From JAFCUW01 sp049897565 (lineage in GTDB: Bacteria; Pseudomonadota; Gammaproteobacteria; Burkholderiales; Burkholderiaceae_D): a DNA stretch of 64,000 nt. Under the pieces are notes generated by a model, which was not told the DNA's origin, ran no database searches, and saw only the letters and a list, made by a program, of their open reading frames with translations. A program made the position numbers and the translations under genes. Where the stretch lies: contig NZ_JAFCWM010000008.1 of assembly GCF_049897565.1 (NCBI RefSeq), forward strand, positions 1-64,000. Reading direction: 5' to 3'. Numbering within the stretch: position 1 is the first letter of the stretch; each line of letters begins with the position of its first letter. Positions 41,925-50,771 of the stretch are shown here, one piece after another.

Positions 41925-43994
41925 TCAAGTGGCCGGCGGCTTCGGCGTCGCCAGCAGCGCCTTCAGGCTTGCCAGCCGGTCCTTCGGCGAAATCGTCTCC
42001 GCTTCGGTAGGCACGGCGTTGCCCACATCGAGCGCCATTTCCTTGATGAAGCGCGACGGGTCGCAATGGACCTGCTCGCCGGCGCGCTTGCGCTGCTTGC
42101 ACCAGGTGATCTGCAAGGAGCGCTGCGCGCGCGTGATGCCCACGTACATCAGGCGCCGTTCTTCCTGCACGCGTGCGCCGATCGTTTCAACCGACGCATC
42201 CGGATCGCCCTTGTGCGGCAGAATGCCCTCCTCCACGCCGACCAGAAACACATGCGGAAACTCCAGCCCTTTCGACGCGTGCAAGGTCGACATGCGCACC
42301 GCGTCCGGCTCTTCGTCCTTGCCCTCCAACATCGTCATCAAGGCAACCATCTGGGTCAGCTCGAGCAGGTTTTTTTCCTCGCCCGACTTGTCCTTGCCGC
42401 CGCAGCCGCGTTCCTTGAGCCAGTTGGTAAATTCGAGCACGTTGCTCCACTTGCCCTGGGCGGCGCGGTCGTCGAAGCTGTCGTACAGATACGACTCGTA
42501 ATTGATTTCCTTCATCATGTCGTCGAGCACCGCGGCGGCATTTTCGCCGCTGCCCGACGGACCTGGCCGGCTGGCGCGTGACTCCAGGTTGTTGATGAAG
42601 TTGCAGAATTCGCGCAGCGGCAGCAGCTGGCGGTCGGCCAGCTTGGCCTCGAGGCCGCCCTTGAACACCGCCTCGAACAGCGAGCAATTCCATTGCTTCG
42701 ACAGCGCGCCCAGCACTTCCAGCGTGGCCATGCCGACGCCGCGCTTGGGCGTGGTCACGGCGCGGATGAAGGCCGGGTCATCGTTCTCGTTGGCCACCAG
42801 GCGCAGGTAGCTGATGATGTCCTTGATCTCGGCCTTGTCGAAAAAACTCTGGCCGCCGGAAATCGTGTACGGAATGCGTTCCTTGCGCAGCGACTGCTCG
42901 ATGACCCGCGCCTGGTGGTTGCCGCGGTACAAAATCGCGTAGTCGGACCACTTGTTCTTGCGCTGGAAGCGGTCGGCCGAAATCATGATCGCCACCTGCT
43001 CGGCTTCCTGGTCGTCGTTCTGCATGCCGAGCACGCGGATCGGCTCGCCGAGGCCGTGCTCGGACCACAGCTTCTTGTCGAACAGCTTCGGGTTGTTGCC
43101 GATCACCGCGTTGGCCGCCTGCAAGATGCGCGTCGTCGAGCGGTAGTTCTGCTCGAGCTTGATCACCCGCAGGTCGGGGAAATCGGTCTGCAGGGTGACC
43201 AGGTTTTCCACCGACGCGCCGCGCCAGGCGTAGATCGCCTGGTCGTCGTCGCCCACCGCGGTAAACATCGGCTTCTTGTTGATGCCGGTGACGAGCAGCT
43301 TGACCAGCTCGTACTGGCACGTGTTGGTGTCCTGGTACTCGTCCATCAGCAGGTAGCGCAGGCGGCGCTGCCACTTGTCGCGGATCGCCTCGTTGTTGCG
43401 GAAGAGCTCGACCGGCAGGCGGATCAGGTCGTCGAAATCGACCGCCTGGTAGGCCGACAGCGTTGCCACGTAGCTGCGAAACACCCGCGCGGCCTGCGCC
43501 TCGTCCTCGTCGACGGCGTTGCGGATCGCGTCCTCCGGGACGACCAGGCCGTTCTTCCACAGCGAGATGGCGTTCTGGATGCGGCGGATCAGCTGCTTGT
43601 CGGTGGTGATCGCCAGGTCCTGCACCAGGCCGAAGCAGTCGTCGCTGTCCATGATCGAAAACTTGTCCTTCAGCCCGACGCCGTTCGCTTCCTGGCGCAA
43701 GATCTTGACGCCGAGCGAATGGAAGGTCGACACCGTCAGCTGCCTGGCCTGCTTGGGCTGCTTGAGCAGCTTGGCGATGCGTTCCTGCATCTCCAGCGCG
43801 GCCTTGTTGGTAAAGGTCAGCGCGGCGATGGTGCGCGGATCGTAGCCGCGGTCTTCGATCAGGTGGGCGATCTTCTGGGTGATCACCCGCGTCTTGCCCG
43901 AGCCGGCGCCGGCCAGCACCAGGCAGGGGCCGTCCAGATAGATCACGGCTTCGCTCTGGGGAACGTTGAGGCCGAACTTGGGAGCAGTGGACAT
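41925..43994 (-). CDS. rep: ATP-dependent DNA helicase Rep (UvrD/Rep family)
   Basis: A superfamily-1 3'-5' helicase that removes proteins ahead of the replication fork and helps restart. The 689-residue product from the ATG at 43994 starts MSTAPKFGLNVPQSEAV. It shows motif I (AGAGSGKTRVI), motif Ia (ALTFTNKAA), motif II (LLMDEYQDTN), motif III (AVGDDDQAIYAWRGA), motif IV (EQNYRST), motif V (MSTLHASKGLEFPHVFLVG) and motif VI (EERRLMYVGITRAQ). The order and lengths fit Rep better than UvrD; the C-terminal part is typical of Rep (KEMALDVGN). Confidence 0.94.
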   Translation of the reverse strand: MSTAPKFGLNVPQSEAVIYLDGPCLVLAGAGSGKTRVITQKIAHLIEDRGYDPRTIAALTFTNKAALEMQERIAKLLKQPKQARQLTVSTFHSLGVKILRQEANGVGLKDKFSIMDSDDCFGLVQDLAITTDKQLIRRIQNAISLWKNGLVVPEDAIRNAVDEDEAQAARVFRSYVATLSAYQAVDFDDLIRLPVELFRNNEAIRDKWQRRLRYLLMDEYQDTNTCQYELVKLLVTGINKKPMFTAVGDDDQAIYAWRGASVENLVTLQTDFPDLRVIKLEQNYRSTTRILQAANAVIGNNPKLFDKKLWSEHGLGEPIRVLGMQNDDQEAEQVAIMISADRFQRKNKWSDYAILYRGNHQARVIEQSLRKERIPYTISGGQSFFDKAEIKDIISYLRLVANENDDPAFIRAVTTPKRGVGMATLEVLGALSKQWNCSLFEAVFKGGLEAKLADRQLLPLREFCNFINNLESRASRPGPSGSGENAAAVLDDMMKEINYESYLYDSFDDRAAQGKWSNVLEFTNWLKERGCGGKDKSGEEKNLLELTQMVALMTMLEGKDEEPDAVRMSTLHASKGLEFPHVFLVGVEEGILPHKGDPDASVETIGARVQEERRLMYVGITRAQRSLQITWCKQRKRAGEQVHCDPSRFIKEMALDVGNAVPTEAETISPKDRLASLKALLATPKPPAT

Positions 43995-44082
43995 CGGCAG
44001 GAGCTTCTTTCGGGAAAACAGCCGGCCATTGTAACGCGTCGCCGCATCCGCCCGCCAAGCTGTTGCGCGGTAGAATAACAAG

Positions 44083-44856
44083 ATGAAAAGACTGATCCTG
44101 CTTCTGACGCTGTTGCTTGCGCTGCCGGCCCGGGCGGAAACGCTGCTGGTGGCAGCCGCGTCGGACCTGAGCTATTGCATCGACGAACTGGGCGCCGCCT
44201 TTTCCAAACAATCGCCGCGGGCGCAGCTGAAAGTGTCGACCGGCGCGTCGGGCAATTTCTTCGCCCAGATCCGCCATGGGGCGCCGTTCGAGGTGTTCCT
44301 GTCGGCCGACATGGACTATCCGGCCCAGCTGGCGCGCGACGGCGCCGCGGTCGGCGCCACGCTGACGCCGTACGCGCTTGGACGCATCGTGCTGTGGACG
44401 CTGGACGAGCGCTTCGACGTGCAACAGGGCATGCGCGTGTTCGATGACGCCCGCATCACGCGCGTGGCGATGGCCAACCCGGCCGTCGCGCCGTACGGCC
44501 GGGCCGCGAAGGCGGCGCTGGAAGCGGCCGGCAAGTGGCCGGCGCTGCAGCCGAAAATGGTAATCGGCGAAAACATCGCGCAGGCGGTGCAGTTCGTCCA
44601 GACCGGCAACGCGCAGATCGGCATCGTCTCGCTCGCCAGCGTGGTGTCGCCGCGGCTGACGGGCCAGGGTAGCTATTACCTGGTGCCGGACGCCGGCCTG
44701 GCGCCGATCGTGCAGGGCGCCATCGTCACCGCGGCCGGCAAGGACAATCCGCTGGCAGCGCGCTTCGTGCAGTTCCTGTCGTCGCCGGCCGCGCGCGCGA
44801 TCCTGCAGCGCCATGGCTTCGGCCTGCCGCCCGCTCCGGCAGCACCGCGTGGCTGA
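44083..44856 (+). CDS. modA: molybdate ABC transporter substrate-binding protein
   Basis: A 257-residue periplasmic binding protein. A signal peptide (MKRLILLLTLLLALPARA) is followed by the ModA core ETLLVAAASDLSYCIDELGA, STGASGNFFAQIRHGAPFEV, FLSADMDYPAQLARDG, and GENIAQAVQFVQTGNAQIGI. Those serine- and alanine-lined segments bind the oxyanion. It overlaps modB by 8 bases. No molybdenum-responsive regulator is visible upstream; the gene is divergent from rep. Confidence 0.92.
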   Translation: MKRLILLLTLLLALPARAETLLVAAASDLSYCIDELGAAFSKQSPRAQLKVSTGASGNFFAQIRHGAPFEVFLSADMDYPAQLARDGAAVGATLTPYALGRIVLWTLDERFDVQQGMRVFDDARITRVAMANPAVAPYGRAAKAALEAAGKWPALQPKMVIGENIAQAVQFVQTGNAQIGIVSLASVVSPRLTGQGSYYLVPDAGLAPIVQGAIVTAAGKDNPLAARFVQFLSSPAARAILQRHGFGLPPAPAAPRG

Positions 44857-45547
44857 GTGGTCACTGCCGCCGGAACTGTGGAGCGCGGTCTTCCTGACCG
44901 TGCGGCTGGCGCTCGCCACTTCGCTGGTGCTGCTGCTGGTCGGCATCCCGCTGGCGAACTGGCTCAACAACAGCCGCTGGCGCGGCATCATCTTCATCGA
45001 GACGCTGGTCAGCCTGCCGATCGTGCTGCCGCCTACCGTCATCGGCTTCTACCTGCTGATGGCGATGGCGCCGCAGCAGCCGGTCGGCGCGGCTTGGGTA
45101 TCGGTGTTCGGCCATCCGCTGCCGTTTTCGTTTGCCGGGCTGGTGGCCGGCTCGGTGGTGTACAGCCTGCCGTTCGCGGTGCAACCATTCCAGGCCGCTT
45201 TTCGCGGCGTCGGGCGCAACATGATCGACTCGGCGCTGGCGCTTGGGCTGACGCGGCGCCAGCTGTTCTGGTCGATCGTGATGCCGCTGTCGAAGCACGG
45301 CATCCTGACCGGCGTGTCGCTCAGTTTCGCGCACACGATGGGCGAATTCGGCGTGGTGCTGATGTTGGGCGGGAACATCCCCGGCCAGACGCGGGTCGCG
45401 TCGATTGCGCTGTACGACGAGGCGCAAAAGCTCAACTACGGCGCCGCCCACGCCTATGCGCTGATCCTGCTGCTGATCTCGTTCGCCATCCTGGTCGGCA
45501 TTGCATTCCTGCAGCGCAAGCAGCACGCGATCCTGCTGTCGAACTGA
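44849..45547 (+). CDS. modB: molybdate ABC transporter permease
   Basis: A 232-residue inner-membrane permease with five or so transmembrane segments and the permease EAA-like loop (DSALALGLTRRQLFWSIVMP). The match to ModB is clear (LPPTVIGFYLLMAM, SFAHTMGEFGVVLMLGGNIP GQTRVASIALYD). The GTG at 44849 overlaps the end of modA. The expected ATPase gene modC does not follow; the next gene is convergent, starting its stop codon one base later. An ATPase must be encoded elsewhere or shared. Confidence 0.92.
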   Translation: MAEWSLPPELWSAVFLTVRLALATSLVLLLVGIPLANWLNNSRWRGIIFIETLVSLPIVLPPTVIGFYLLMAMAPQQPVGAAWVSVFGHPLPFSFAGLVAGSVVYSLPFAVQPFQAAFRGVGRNMIDSALALGLTRRQLFWSIVMPLSKHGILTGVSLSFAHTMGEFGVVLMLGGNIPGQTRVASIALYDEAQKLNYGAAHAYALILLLISFAILVGIAFLQRKQHAILLSN

Positions 45548-45548
45548 C

Positions 45549-46097
45549 TCAGGCCTGCCGCGGCGCGACGCCGCACAGGCTCGACAGCATGCGGATCTGC
45601 TCCCGCTGCAGCGCGATCAGCTGCTCCCACTGCGTGACCTTCAGCGCATCGATCTTTTCGTGCAGCGAAATGATCTCGAGCTCGGCCTTGAGGTTGATCT
45701 CGTAGTCGTGGCGCGCGTCGCGCCGGTCCTTTTCGCCCTGGCGGTTCTGCGACATCAAGATCACCGGCGCCTGGATCGACGCCAGCATCGACAGGAACAG
45801 GTTCAGCAAGATGTACGGGTACGGATCGAAACCCTTGCCGCCGTTGCGCGCCAGCAGCCACGAATTGAGCAGCACCCAGGTGCACAGCACAAGGGCGAAC
45901 AGCATGATGAAGGTCCACGAGCCGCCGAAACGGGCCACCGCGTCGGCGGCGCGCTGGCCGAAGGACGCCGCCTCGGGCTCCTCGAGCAAGGTGCGGCTGA
46001 TCGGCCGGCGCGCGGCGATGTGCTCGGCCACCCGGTCGTGGCTGCTCTTTTGCTGGGCCGATTCGGCAGTCTGGTTATGATTGCGCTTGTGCTTCAT
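45549..46097 (-). CDS. DUF1003 family membrane protein
   Basis: A 182-residue protein with a charged N-terminus, then two transmembrane segments (FIMLFALVLCTWVLLNSWLL and ILLNLFLSMLASIQAPVILM) and a C-terminal helical, charged tail (RQGEKDRRDARHDYEINLKA). This is the DUF1003 pattern; the function of the family is not known. Its ATG overlaps the upstream frameshifted gene by 4 bases, so the two formed an operon. Confidence 0.88.
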   Translation of the reverse strand: MKHKRNHNQTAESAQQKSSHDRVAEHIAARRPISRTLLEEPEAASFGQRAADAVARFGGSWTFIMLFALVLCTWVLLNSWLLARNGGKGFDPYPYILLNLFLSMLASIQAPVILMSQNRQGEKDRRDARHDYEINLKAELEIISLHEKIDALKVTQWEQLIALQREQIRMLSSLCGVAPRQA

Positions 46098-46947
46098 GCG
46101 TGCCCCCCGAAAACCCCAGTGTAGCCGAGTGACCCTGTTCCGTTGAATATGGCTTGGCGGAAGTAGCTGTCGTACTGCAAGTACAACTGGTCCATGTGCG
46201 GCGCGTAGCGAGCCAGCTCCTCGGCCGAGCCGGGCGACTGCCAGTCGTCCTTCCAGACGATGGTTTCGCCGCCCGGCAGCGCCACCCCGCCCAGCATCGC
46301 CCCCTGGCGGTTCACGTCGCACGCGATCGCCCAAGGGAAATCGCGCCGGTAGCCACGCCGCACGTTGCCGAGCCCGAAGTCGATCATCACCGACTCGTCC
46401 AGGATGCACACCGCATGACCGTCGATCTGGCCCGGCTTGGCGTACCCTTCGGCGCCGAGCAGGAAGCGGGCGTCGCCATCAGAAAGCACGCGGAACCGAA
46501 ATTGTGCAGATACAGCCAGCCGAGGTCGTAGAAATGGTCGTACAGGCTCTCGACGAAATCGCGCAGCGCAGCGTCTTCGGTGCCGATGACGAGCTGCTGG
46601 TCGCGCAGGCCCTTGCGCAAGATGAACAGGCTTTCGAACTGCTGGCTGAAACTTTTGAGCAGCTGCAAAAATTTCTCGGTCGGCTCGATGGCGTGCAGGC
46701 CGGCATGACTGCGGATCAGCCCGGCAGCTTCCATCTTCCTCATCTGGTGCAGCACCACACGCTCGGGGTGCTGCAGGCCGACCAGCAGCGACGGCAAGGT
46801 CAACGGCTTGCCTGCCGTGGTGTCGTTGGCGATCTTGAGGAACAGGTCGTACCCGGCCATCGAACTGGTCAGGGGAATGTGCTTGCGCAGCCAGCTGCGG
46901 GCCGAGGCGATTCCCTGGAGCAAAGAAGTGACGCGTTGAATCTGCAT
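46094..46947 (-). pseudogene. conserved hypothetical gene with a one-base deletion
   Basis: Two frames join into one protein of about 284 residues. The 5' part (from MQIQRVTSLLQGIASARSWL) has a winged-helix-like region (GYDLFLKIANDTTAGKPLTL, PSLLVGLQHPERVVLHQMRK, MEAAGLI), then LYDHFYDLGWLYLHNFG. The 3' part continues FRVLSDGDARFLLGAEGYAK to a stop at 46094. A missing T near 46495 (HNFG then FRVL) explains the shift. I do not recognise the C-terminal domain; the N-terminus suggests a DNA-binding regulator. It may be a real pseudogene or a sequencing error, because both halves look well conserved. It overlaps the DUF1003 start. Confidence 0.65.
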
Positions 46948-47086
46948 GTTTGCTTCCAACACCTATTTTGCCAGCAGTGTCGGCCATCGGCGCGCCGCTT
47001 GCAATGGCAAAAGTTTAACGTACGCGCCGGCTCGGGGGCGCCATGCGTTACCATCTTGCTTTGAGCGTCCTGCGAGAAAGCGCACC

Positions 47087-47572
47087 ATGAAATTTGAACA
47101 CCTGATTGAAATTAACGACCCGCTCAACCCGCTGATCGACCCGCTCACGCGTGAGCAGGTGTGGCGCGGTCTTGTGCTGCATGCCGAGTCGCCGAAACTG
47201 TTCGTGCCGCACCTGGACGAGTGCACCATCGGCGAGCGCACCGATAGCGGTTTTACCCGCAGCCGCCGCTTCGGCGAACTGCGCATCGACGACCGCGTCA
47301 CGTTGACGCCGCTGCAGCAGATCCGCTACGATGTCCATGCGCAGGGCGACATCAGCGCGTCGAACCTGACGGTGACGATCGAGGCGCCGGAAGAGCACAT
47401 CCTGTTCGTGCGCTTTCGCTACGACGACGGCCACGACGCGGCCACCGATGCGGCCAACGCCATGTACGACGAGTTCAAGAAATCGGCCTACCAGGAAGCC
47501 GACATCGACGTCATCCGCCTGCTGCGCGAGCTGGCAGCCGAAGGCCGGCTCGATGCCAGCTACCTGAACTAG
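47087..47572 (+). CDS. AtaL-like / DUF1857 (SRPBCC-fold) protein
   Basis: A 161-residue protein matching the DUF1857/AtaL-like group of the SRPBCC ligand-binding superfamily: MKFEHLIEINDPLNPLIDPL TREQVWRGLVLHAESPKLF VPHLDECTI, then FVRFRYDD and the C-terminal helix YDEFKKSAYQEADIDVIRLL RELAAEGRL. No catalytic residue can be named. It is divergent from the frameshifted gene. Confidence 0.85.
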   Translation: MKFEHLIEINDPLNPLIDPLTREQVWRGLVLHAESPKLFVPHLDECTIGERTDSGFTRSRRFGELRIDDRVTLTPLQQIRYDVHAQGDISASNLTVTIEAPEEHILFVRFRYDDGHDAATDAANAMYDEFKKSAYQEADIDVIRLLRELAAEGRLDASYLN

Positions 47573-47596
47573 CCGGCCGCTGCGCCCTTGCGGCGG

Positions 47597-49036
47597 CTAG
47601 ACGCCGGGGGCGTCGATGACCACCGCCGGATCGGGCGCGCCCTTGGCCAGCGCGGCATGCAGCGCGCGCAGCGCGGTGCGCACGCCCTCTTCCACCACCG
47701 GGTGGTAGAACGGCATGTCGAGCATCTGGTCGACCGTCATGCGCGCCTGGCAGGCCCACGCCAGCAGGTGGCCGATATGCTCGGCACGCGGCCCGATCAT
47801 CTCGGCGCCGAGAAAGCGGCCGGTGCCGTATTCGCCGTACACGCGCAGCATGCCGTGATTTTGCAGCATCACGCGGCTGCGGCCCTGGTTCTCGAACGAC
47901 ACCATGCCGAGCGCGAATTTGGGCCGGCCGTCGGCGCACAGTTCGCGGTAGCCGGCGCCGACGGTGGCGATTTGCGGCTCGGTAAAGGCGATCGTCAGCG
48001 CGGTGCGGCGCAGGCCCGGACGCACGTCCGGATAGCGGCCGGCGTTGGCGCCGGCGATGCAGCCCTGGTCGGCCGCTTCAGGCAGCACCGGGCGCTCGTT
48101 GTCGGCGTCGCCGGCGATGAAGATGTGGCTGGCGCCGCACTGCATGGTGCGGCGGTCGAACAGCGGAATGCCTTGTCCGTCCAGTTCCAGGCCGGTGTGC
48201 TCGATGCCGATCGCGCCGACGTTGGGCGCGCGGCCGGCAGCCATCAGCACGTAGTCGAATCGTTCGCGGTGCTCGGCGCCGGTGGCATCTTGCGATACGA
48301 GCAGCACGCCGGCGCCGTCGCCGCTGGCGCCGACGATGCGGTTCTGGAAGCGCACATCGAGTTCGGCGCCGAGCACCTTGGTGGCGTCGTGCAGCACTTC
48401 CGGGTCGGTCAGCTGCGCCAGGCTGCCGCCGCGCGCGAAGAAGCTCACGCGCACGCCGAGCCGGCTCATCGCCTGGCCCAGTTCAAGACCGATCACGCCG
48501 GTGCCGATGACTGCCATCGACTGCGGCAGGTCGGTCAGTTCGAAGATGTCGTCGCTGACGATGACGCCGGGGCCGCCGTCGGCCAGTTGCGGCAGGCGAA
48601 ACGGCGTCGAGCCGGTGGCGATCACCACGCGCGCCGCTTGCACGGTGGTGTGCTCGCCAACCTGCAGCGTGTGCGCCGCGGTGAAACGGGCCTGGCCGAC
48701 CAGCCGGTCGGCCTCGGGAATGCGTCCGACGCCGTCGACGACGAAGCCGACGAAGCGGTCGCGCTCGCGCCGCACGCGCTCCATCACGGCGCGCCCGTCG
48801 ATGCGCACTTCGCCCGGATGCACGCCGAAGCCCGGCGCCGCCTGCAGCATGTGGGCCGCGTCGGCGGCGGCGATCAGCAGTTTGCTCGGCATGCAGCCGA
48901 CCCGTGCGCAGGTGGTGCCGTATGGCCCGCCCTCGATCAGCACGGTGCGCGCGCCCTGCACGACGGCGGAGCGGTAGGCGGACAGGCCGGCAGTGCCGGC
49001 GCCGATGATGGCGACGTCGACGTCGATAATTTTCAT
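47597..49036 (-). CDS. dihydrolipoyl dehydrogenase-like flavoprotein
   Basis: A 479-residue FAD-containing pyridine nucleotide-disulfide oxidoreductase. Seen: the FAD motif DVAIIGAGTAGLSAYRSAV (residues 6-25), the redox-active cysteine pair CARVGC in TTCARVGCMPSK (about residue 45), the NAD motif VIGTGVIGLELGQAMSRLG (about 180), the second FAD motif IFIAGDADNERPVLPEAADQ, and the C-terminal His-Glu dyad in FYHPVVEEGVRTAL. It is not next to 2-oxoacid dehydrogenase genes, so it may be a specialised disulfide reductase and not the housekeeping lipoamide dehydrogenase. Confidence 0.88.
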   Translation of the reverse strand: MKIIDVDVAIIGAGTAGLSAYRSAVVQGARTVLIEGGPYGTTCARVGCMPSKLLIAAADAAHMLQAAPGFGVHPGEVRIDGRAVMERVRRERDRFVGFVVDGVGRIPEADRLVGQARFTAAHTLQVGEHTTVQAARVVIATGSTPFRLPQLADGGPGVIVSDDIFELTDLPQSMAVIGTGVIGLELGQAMSRLGVRVSFFARGGSLAQLTDPEVLHDATKVLGAELDVRFQNRIVGASGDGAGVLLVSQDATGAEHRERFDYVLMAAGRAPNVGAIGIEHTGLELDGQGIPLFDRRTMQCGASHIFIAGDADNERPVLPEAADQGCIAGANAGRYPDVRPGLRRTALTIAFTEPQIATVGAGYRELCADGRPKFALGMVSFENQGRSRVMLQNHGMLRVYGEYGTGRFLGAEMIGPRAEHIGHLLAWACQARMTVDQMLDMPFYHPVVEEGVRTALRALHAALAKGAPDPAVVIDAPGV

Positions 49037-49124
49037 GTGCGGTTCCTGGGGTGGCGGATGCTGCAGTTCTCGATAAGCGATGATACGCCACGCCGGGAAT
49101 TGACGAGCGGGCCGCCGATTTTGC

Positions 49125-49664
49125 TTACGCCGCGTCGTCCGCGCCGGCGCCATCCTTGTCGCCGGTGACCATTGCCTTGACCAGGTTTTCGCGGTGCTGC
49201 CAGCTGGTTGCAAGCACGCCGCCGACGTGCAGCGCGATCAGTCCGACCAGCAGCCAGGCCAGCGCCTCGTGCACGCGCACCGGCCACGCATAGCCCCACA
49301 GCAGGTCGGTACCCATCGCCCAGCCGCTCAGCGCCACCAGGCTCACGCAAGAAAGCAGCGCCACCACCATCGCGCCGCCCAGCGGGTTGTGGCCGAGGTG
49401 GCGCGTGGCGCGCCCGGCCAGCACCGCGCGCAGATACTGCCAGGTGGCGGCGGGGCCGCGCACGAACTGGCCGAAGCGCGCATAGCGGTTGCCGAACCGG
49501 CCCCACGCCAGCCGCGCCGCCACCGCCGCCGCCGAGCCGTAGCCGATGTATTCGTGCGCCGGCCCGGTGTCGGCGCTGGTGAACCAGGCCGCGCCAATGC
49601 TGGCCGCCAGCGTCCAGTGCAGCAGGCGCACCGGCGCATCCCAGACGCGCTGCTTGTTTTTCAA
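49125..49664 (-). CDS. cytochrome b561 domain protein
   Basis: A 179-residue di-heme membrane cytochrome of the prokaryotic b561/hydrogenase cytochrome-b type. There are four hydrophobic segments with His residues placed to bind heme: RLLHWTLAASIGAAW, the AHEYIGYGSA region, PVRVHEALAWLLVGLIALHV. The likely start is a TTG directly behind the TAA of the upstream PepSY gene, a two-gene operon. This pairing is common and suggests electron transfer linked to a periplasmic PepSY protein. Confidence 0.87.
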   Translation of the reverse strand: MKNKQRVWDAPVRLLHWTLAASIGAAWFTSADTGPAHEYIGYGSAAAVAARLAWGRFGNRYARFGQFVRGPAATWQYLRAVLAGRATRHLGHNPLGGAMVVALLSCVSLVALSGWAMGTDLLWGYAWPVRVHEALAWLLVGLIALHVGGVLATSWQHRENLVKAMVTGDKDGAGADDAA

Positions 49665-49925
49665 TTACTCTTTGACGCGCTTGAAGGTGACCGGATCGAA
49701 GAACGCCTCGATGCGCTTGCCGTGCGGGTCTTTCGCATACACCTCGTAGCACGAGTTGGTCGCTTCCATGCGGCGGATGACCCACCCTTCGGCCGTCAGT
49801 TTGGCCGCCAGTTCGGTGTGCGGCTTCCACTCGGCTTTCGGCCGGGTCGTGCATTTGACGTCGCCGTGGGCGAAGGCGCTGCTGGCCGTAAAGGCAAGGA
49901 CGAGGGTGACGATGATCGATTTCAT
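49665..49925 (-). CDS. PepSY domain-containing periplasmic protein
   Basis: An 86-residue protein with a signal peptide (MKSIIVTLVLAFTASSAFA) and a single PepSY domain (LAAKLTAEGWVIRRMEATNS CYEVYAKDPHGKRIEAFFDP VTFKRVKE), one of the usual small forms. It is immediately upstream of the cytochrome b561 gene with no spacing. Confidence 0.88.
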   Translation of the reverse strand: MKSIIVTLVLAFTASSAFAHGDVKCTTRPKAEWKPHTELAAKLTAEGWVIRRMEATNSCYEVYAKDPHGKRIEAFFDPVTFKRVKE

Positions 49926-49963
49926 GCTGGCTCCATTGAGGGAAAGGGTGCGCGCCGCGGCGG

Positions 49964-50647
49964 TCAGGTGATCGCCCAGCGGCGCAGCAGGTTATGGTAA
50001 ATGCCGGTCAGGCGCAGCAGCTCGTCCTGGTGCGCCGCCAGCGCCGGCGTCAGCTTCTGGATCGACGGGTCGAGATCGAACAGCAGCGCGCGGTTCGCGT
50101 CGTCGCCGACCAGGCTTTCGATCCACAGGAACGACGCCACCCGAACGCCGGCGGTGACGGGCGCCACGCGATGCAGGCTCGATGACGGATACAGTACCAT
50201 GCTGCCGGCGCCAAGCTTGATTGCCTGGGCGCCGAACTGGCCTTCGATTTCCAGTTCGCCGCCTTCGTATTCGTCTGGCTCGGCCAGGAACACGGTGGCC
50301 GACAGGTCGGCGCGCATCGACAGCGCAGTGCCGGGGATCTGCATGACGGCGCTGTCGACGTGGGTGCCGTAACTGCCGCCGCCGGCGTAGCGGTTGAAGC
50401 GCGGCGGGTAGATCCTGCGCGGCAAGGCGGCTGAAATGAACAGCGGATCGGCGCCGAGGTGGCGCAGCAGGTGGTTGCCCAGGCTGATCGCCGGTTCGGC
50501 GTTTTCGCCCAGCTGCTCGTTGCTCTTGACGTGGCGCGCCAGCGTGCCGGCGCTAACGGCGCCGGCCTGCCACGCGGCCTGGTCGAGATGGGCGCGGAAC
50601 TGGCGCACTTCGTCCTTGTTCAACACGTTTTCGATGGTGATCAACAT
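49964..50647 (-). CDS. Fe(II)/2-oxoglutarate-dependent PKHD-type hydroxylase
   Basis: A 227-residue dioxygenase of the PiuC/YbiX group. Iron ligands are visible as His and Asp in YGTHVDSAVM (about residue 96) and a distal His in PSSSLHRVAPV (about 158), with the 2-oxoglutarate-binding Arg in GVRVASFLWIESLV. PiuC-type genes are usually iron-repressed and sit beside TonB siderophore receptors. None is adjacent here, but a Fur-box-like site lies upstream. Confidence 0.92.
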   Translation of the reverse strand: MLITIENVLNKDEVRQFRAHLDQAAWQAGAVSAGTLARHVKSNEQLGENAEPAISLGNHLLRHLGADPLFISAALPRRIYPPRFNRYAGGGSYGTHVDSAVMQIPGTALSMRADLSATVFLAEPDEYEGGELEIEGQFGAQAIKLGAGSMVLYPSSSLHRVAPVTAGVRVASFLWIESLVGDDANRALLFDLDPSIQKLTPALAAHQDELLRLTGIYHNLLRRWAIT

Positions 50648-50721
50648 GGATTGCCTGTGCTTTCTCTCAGTGCTGCGATGCCGATGTCGTCAATGGTAGC
50701 GCAGCCGGCCAGCGCCATGAC

Positions 50722-50740
50722 GAGAATCACTCTCATTTGC
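50722..50740 (-). promoter_or_regulatory. probable Fur box of the PKHD hydroxylase gene
   Basis: GAGAATCACTCTCATTTGC matches 12 of 19 positions of the Fur consensus GATAATGATAATCATTATC and lies about 75 bases upstream of the hydroxylase ATG, a family typically controlled by Fur. Confidence 0.6.
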
Positions 50741-50771
50741 ATTTATGTTGAGCTATCCCAAGCGGGCATGA

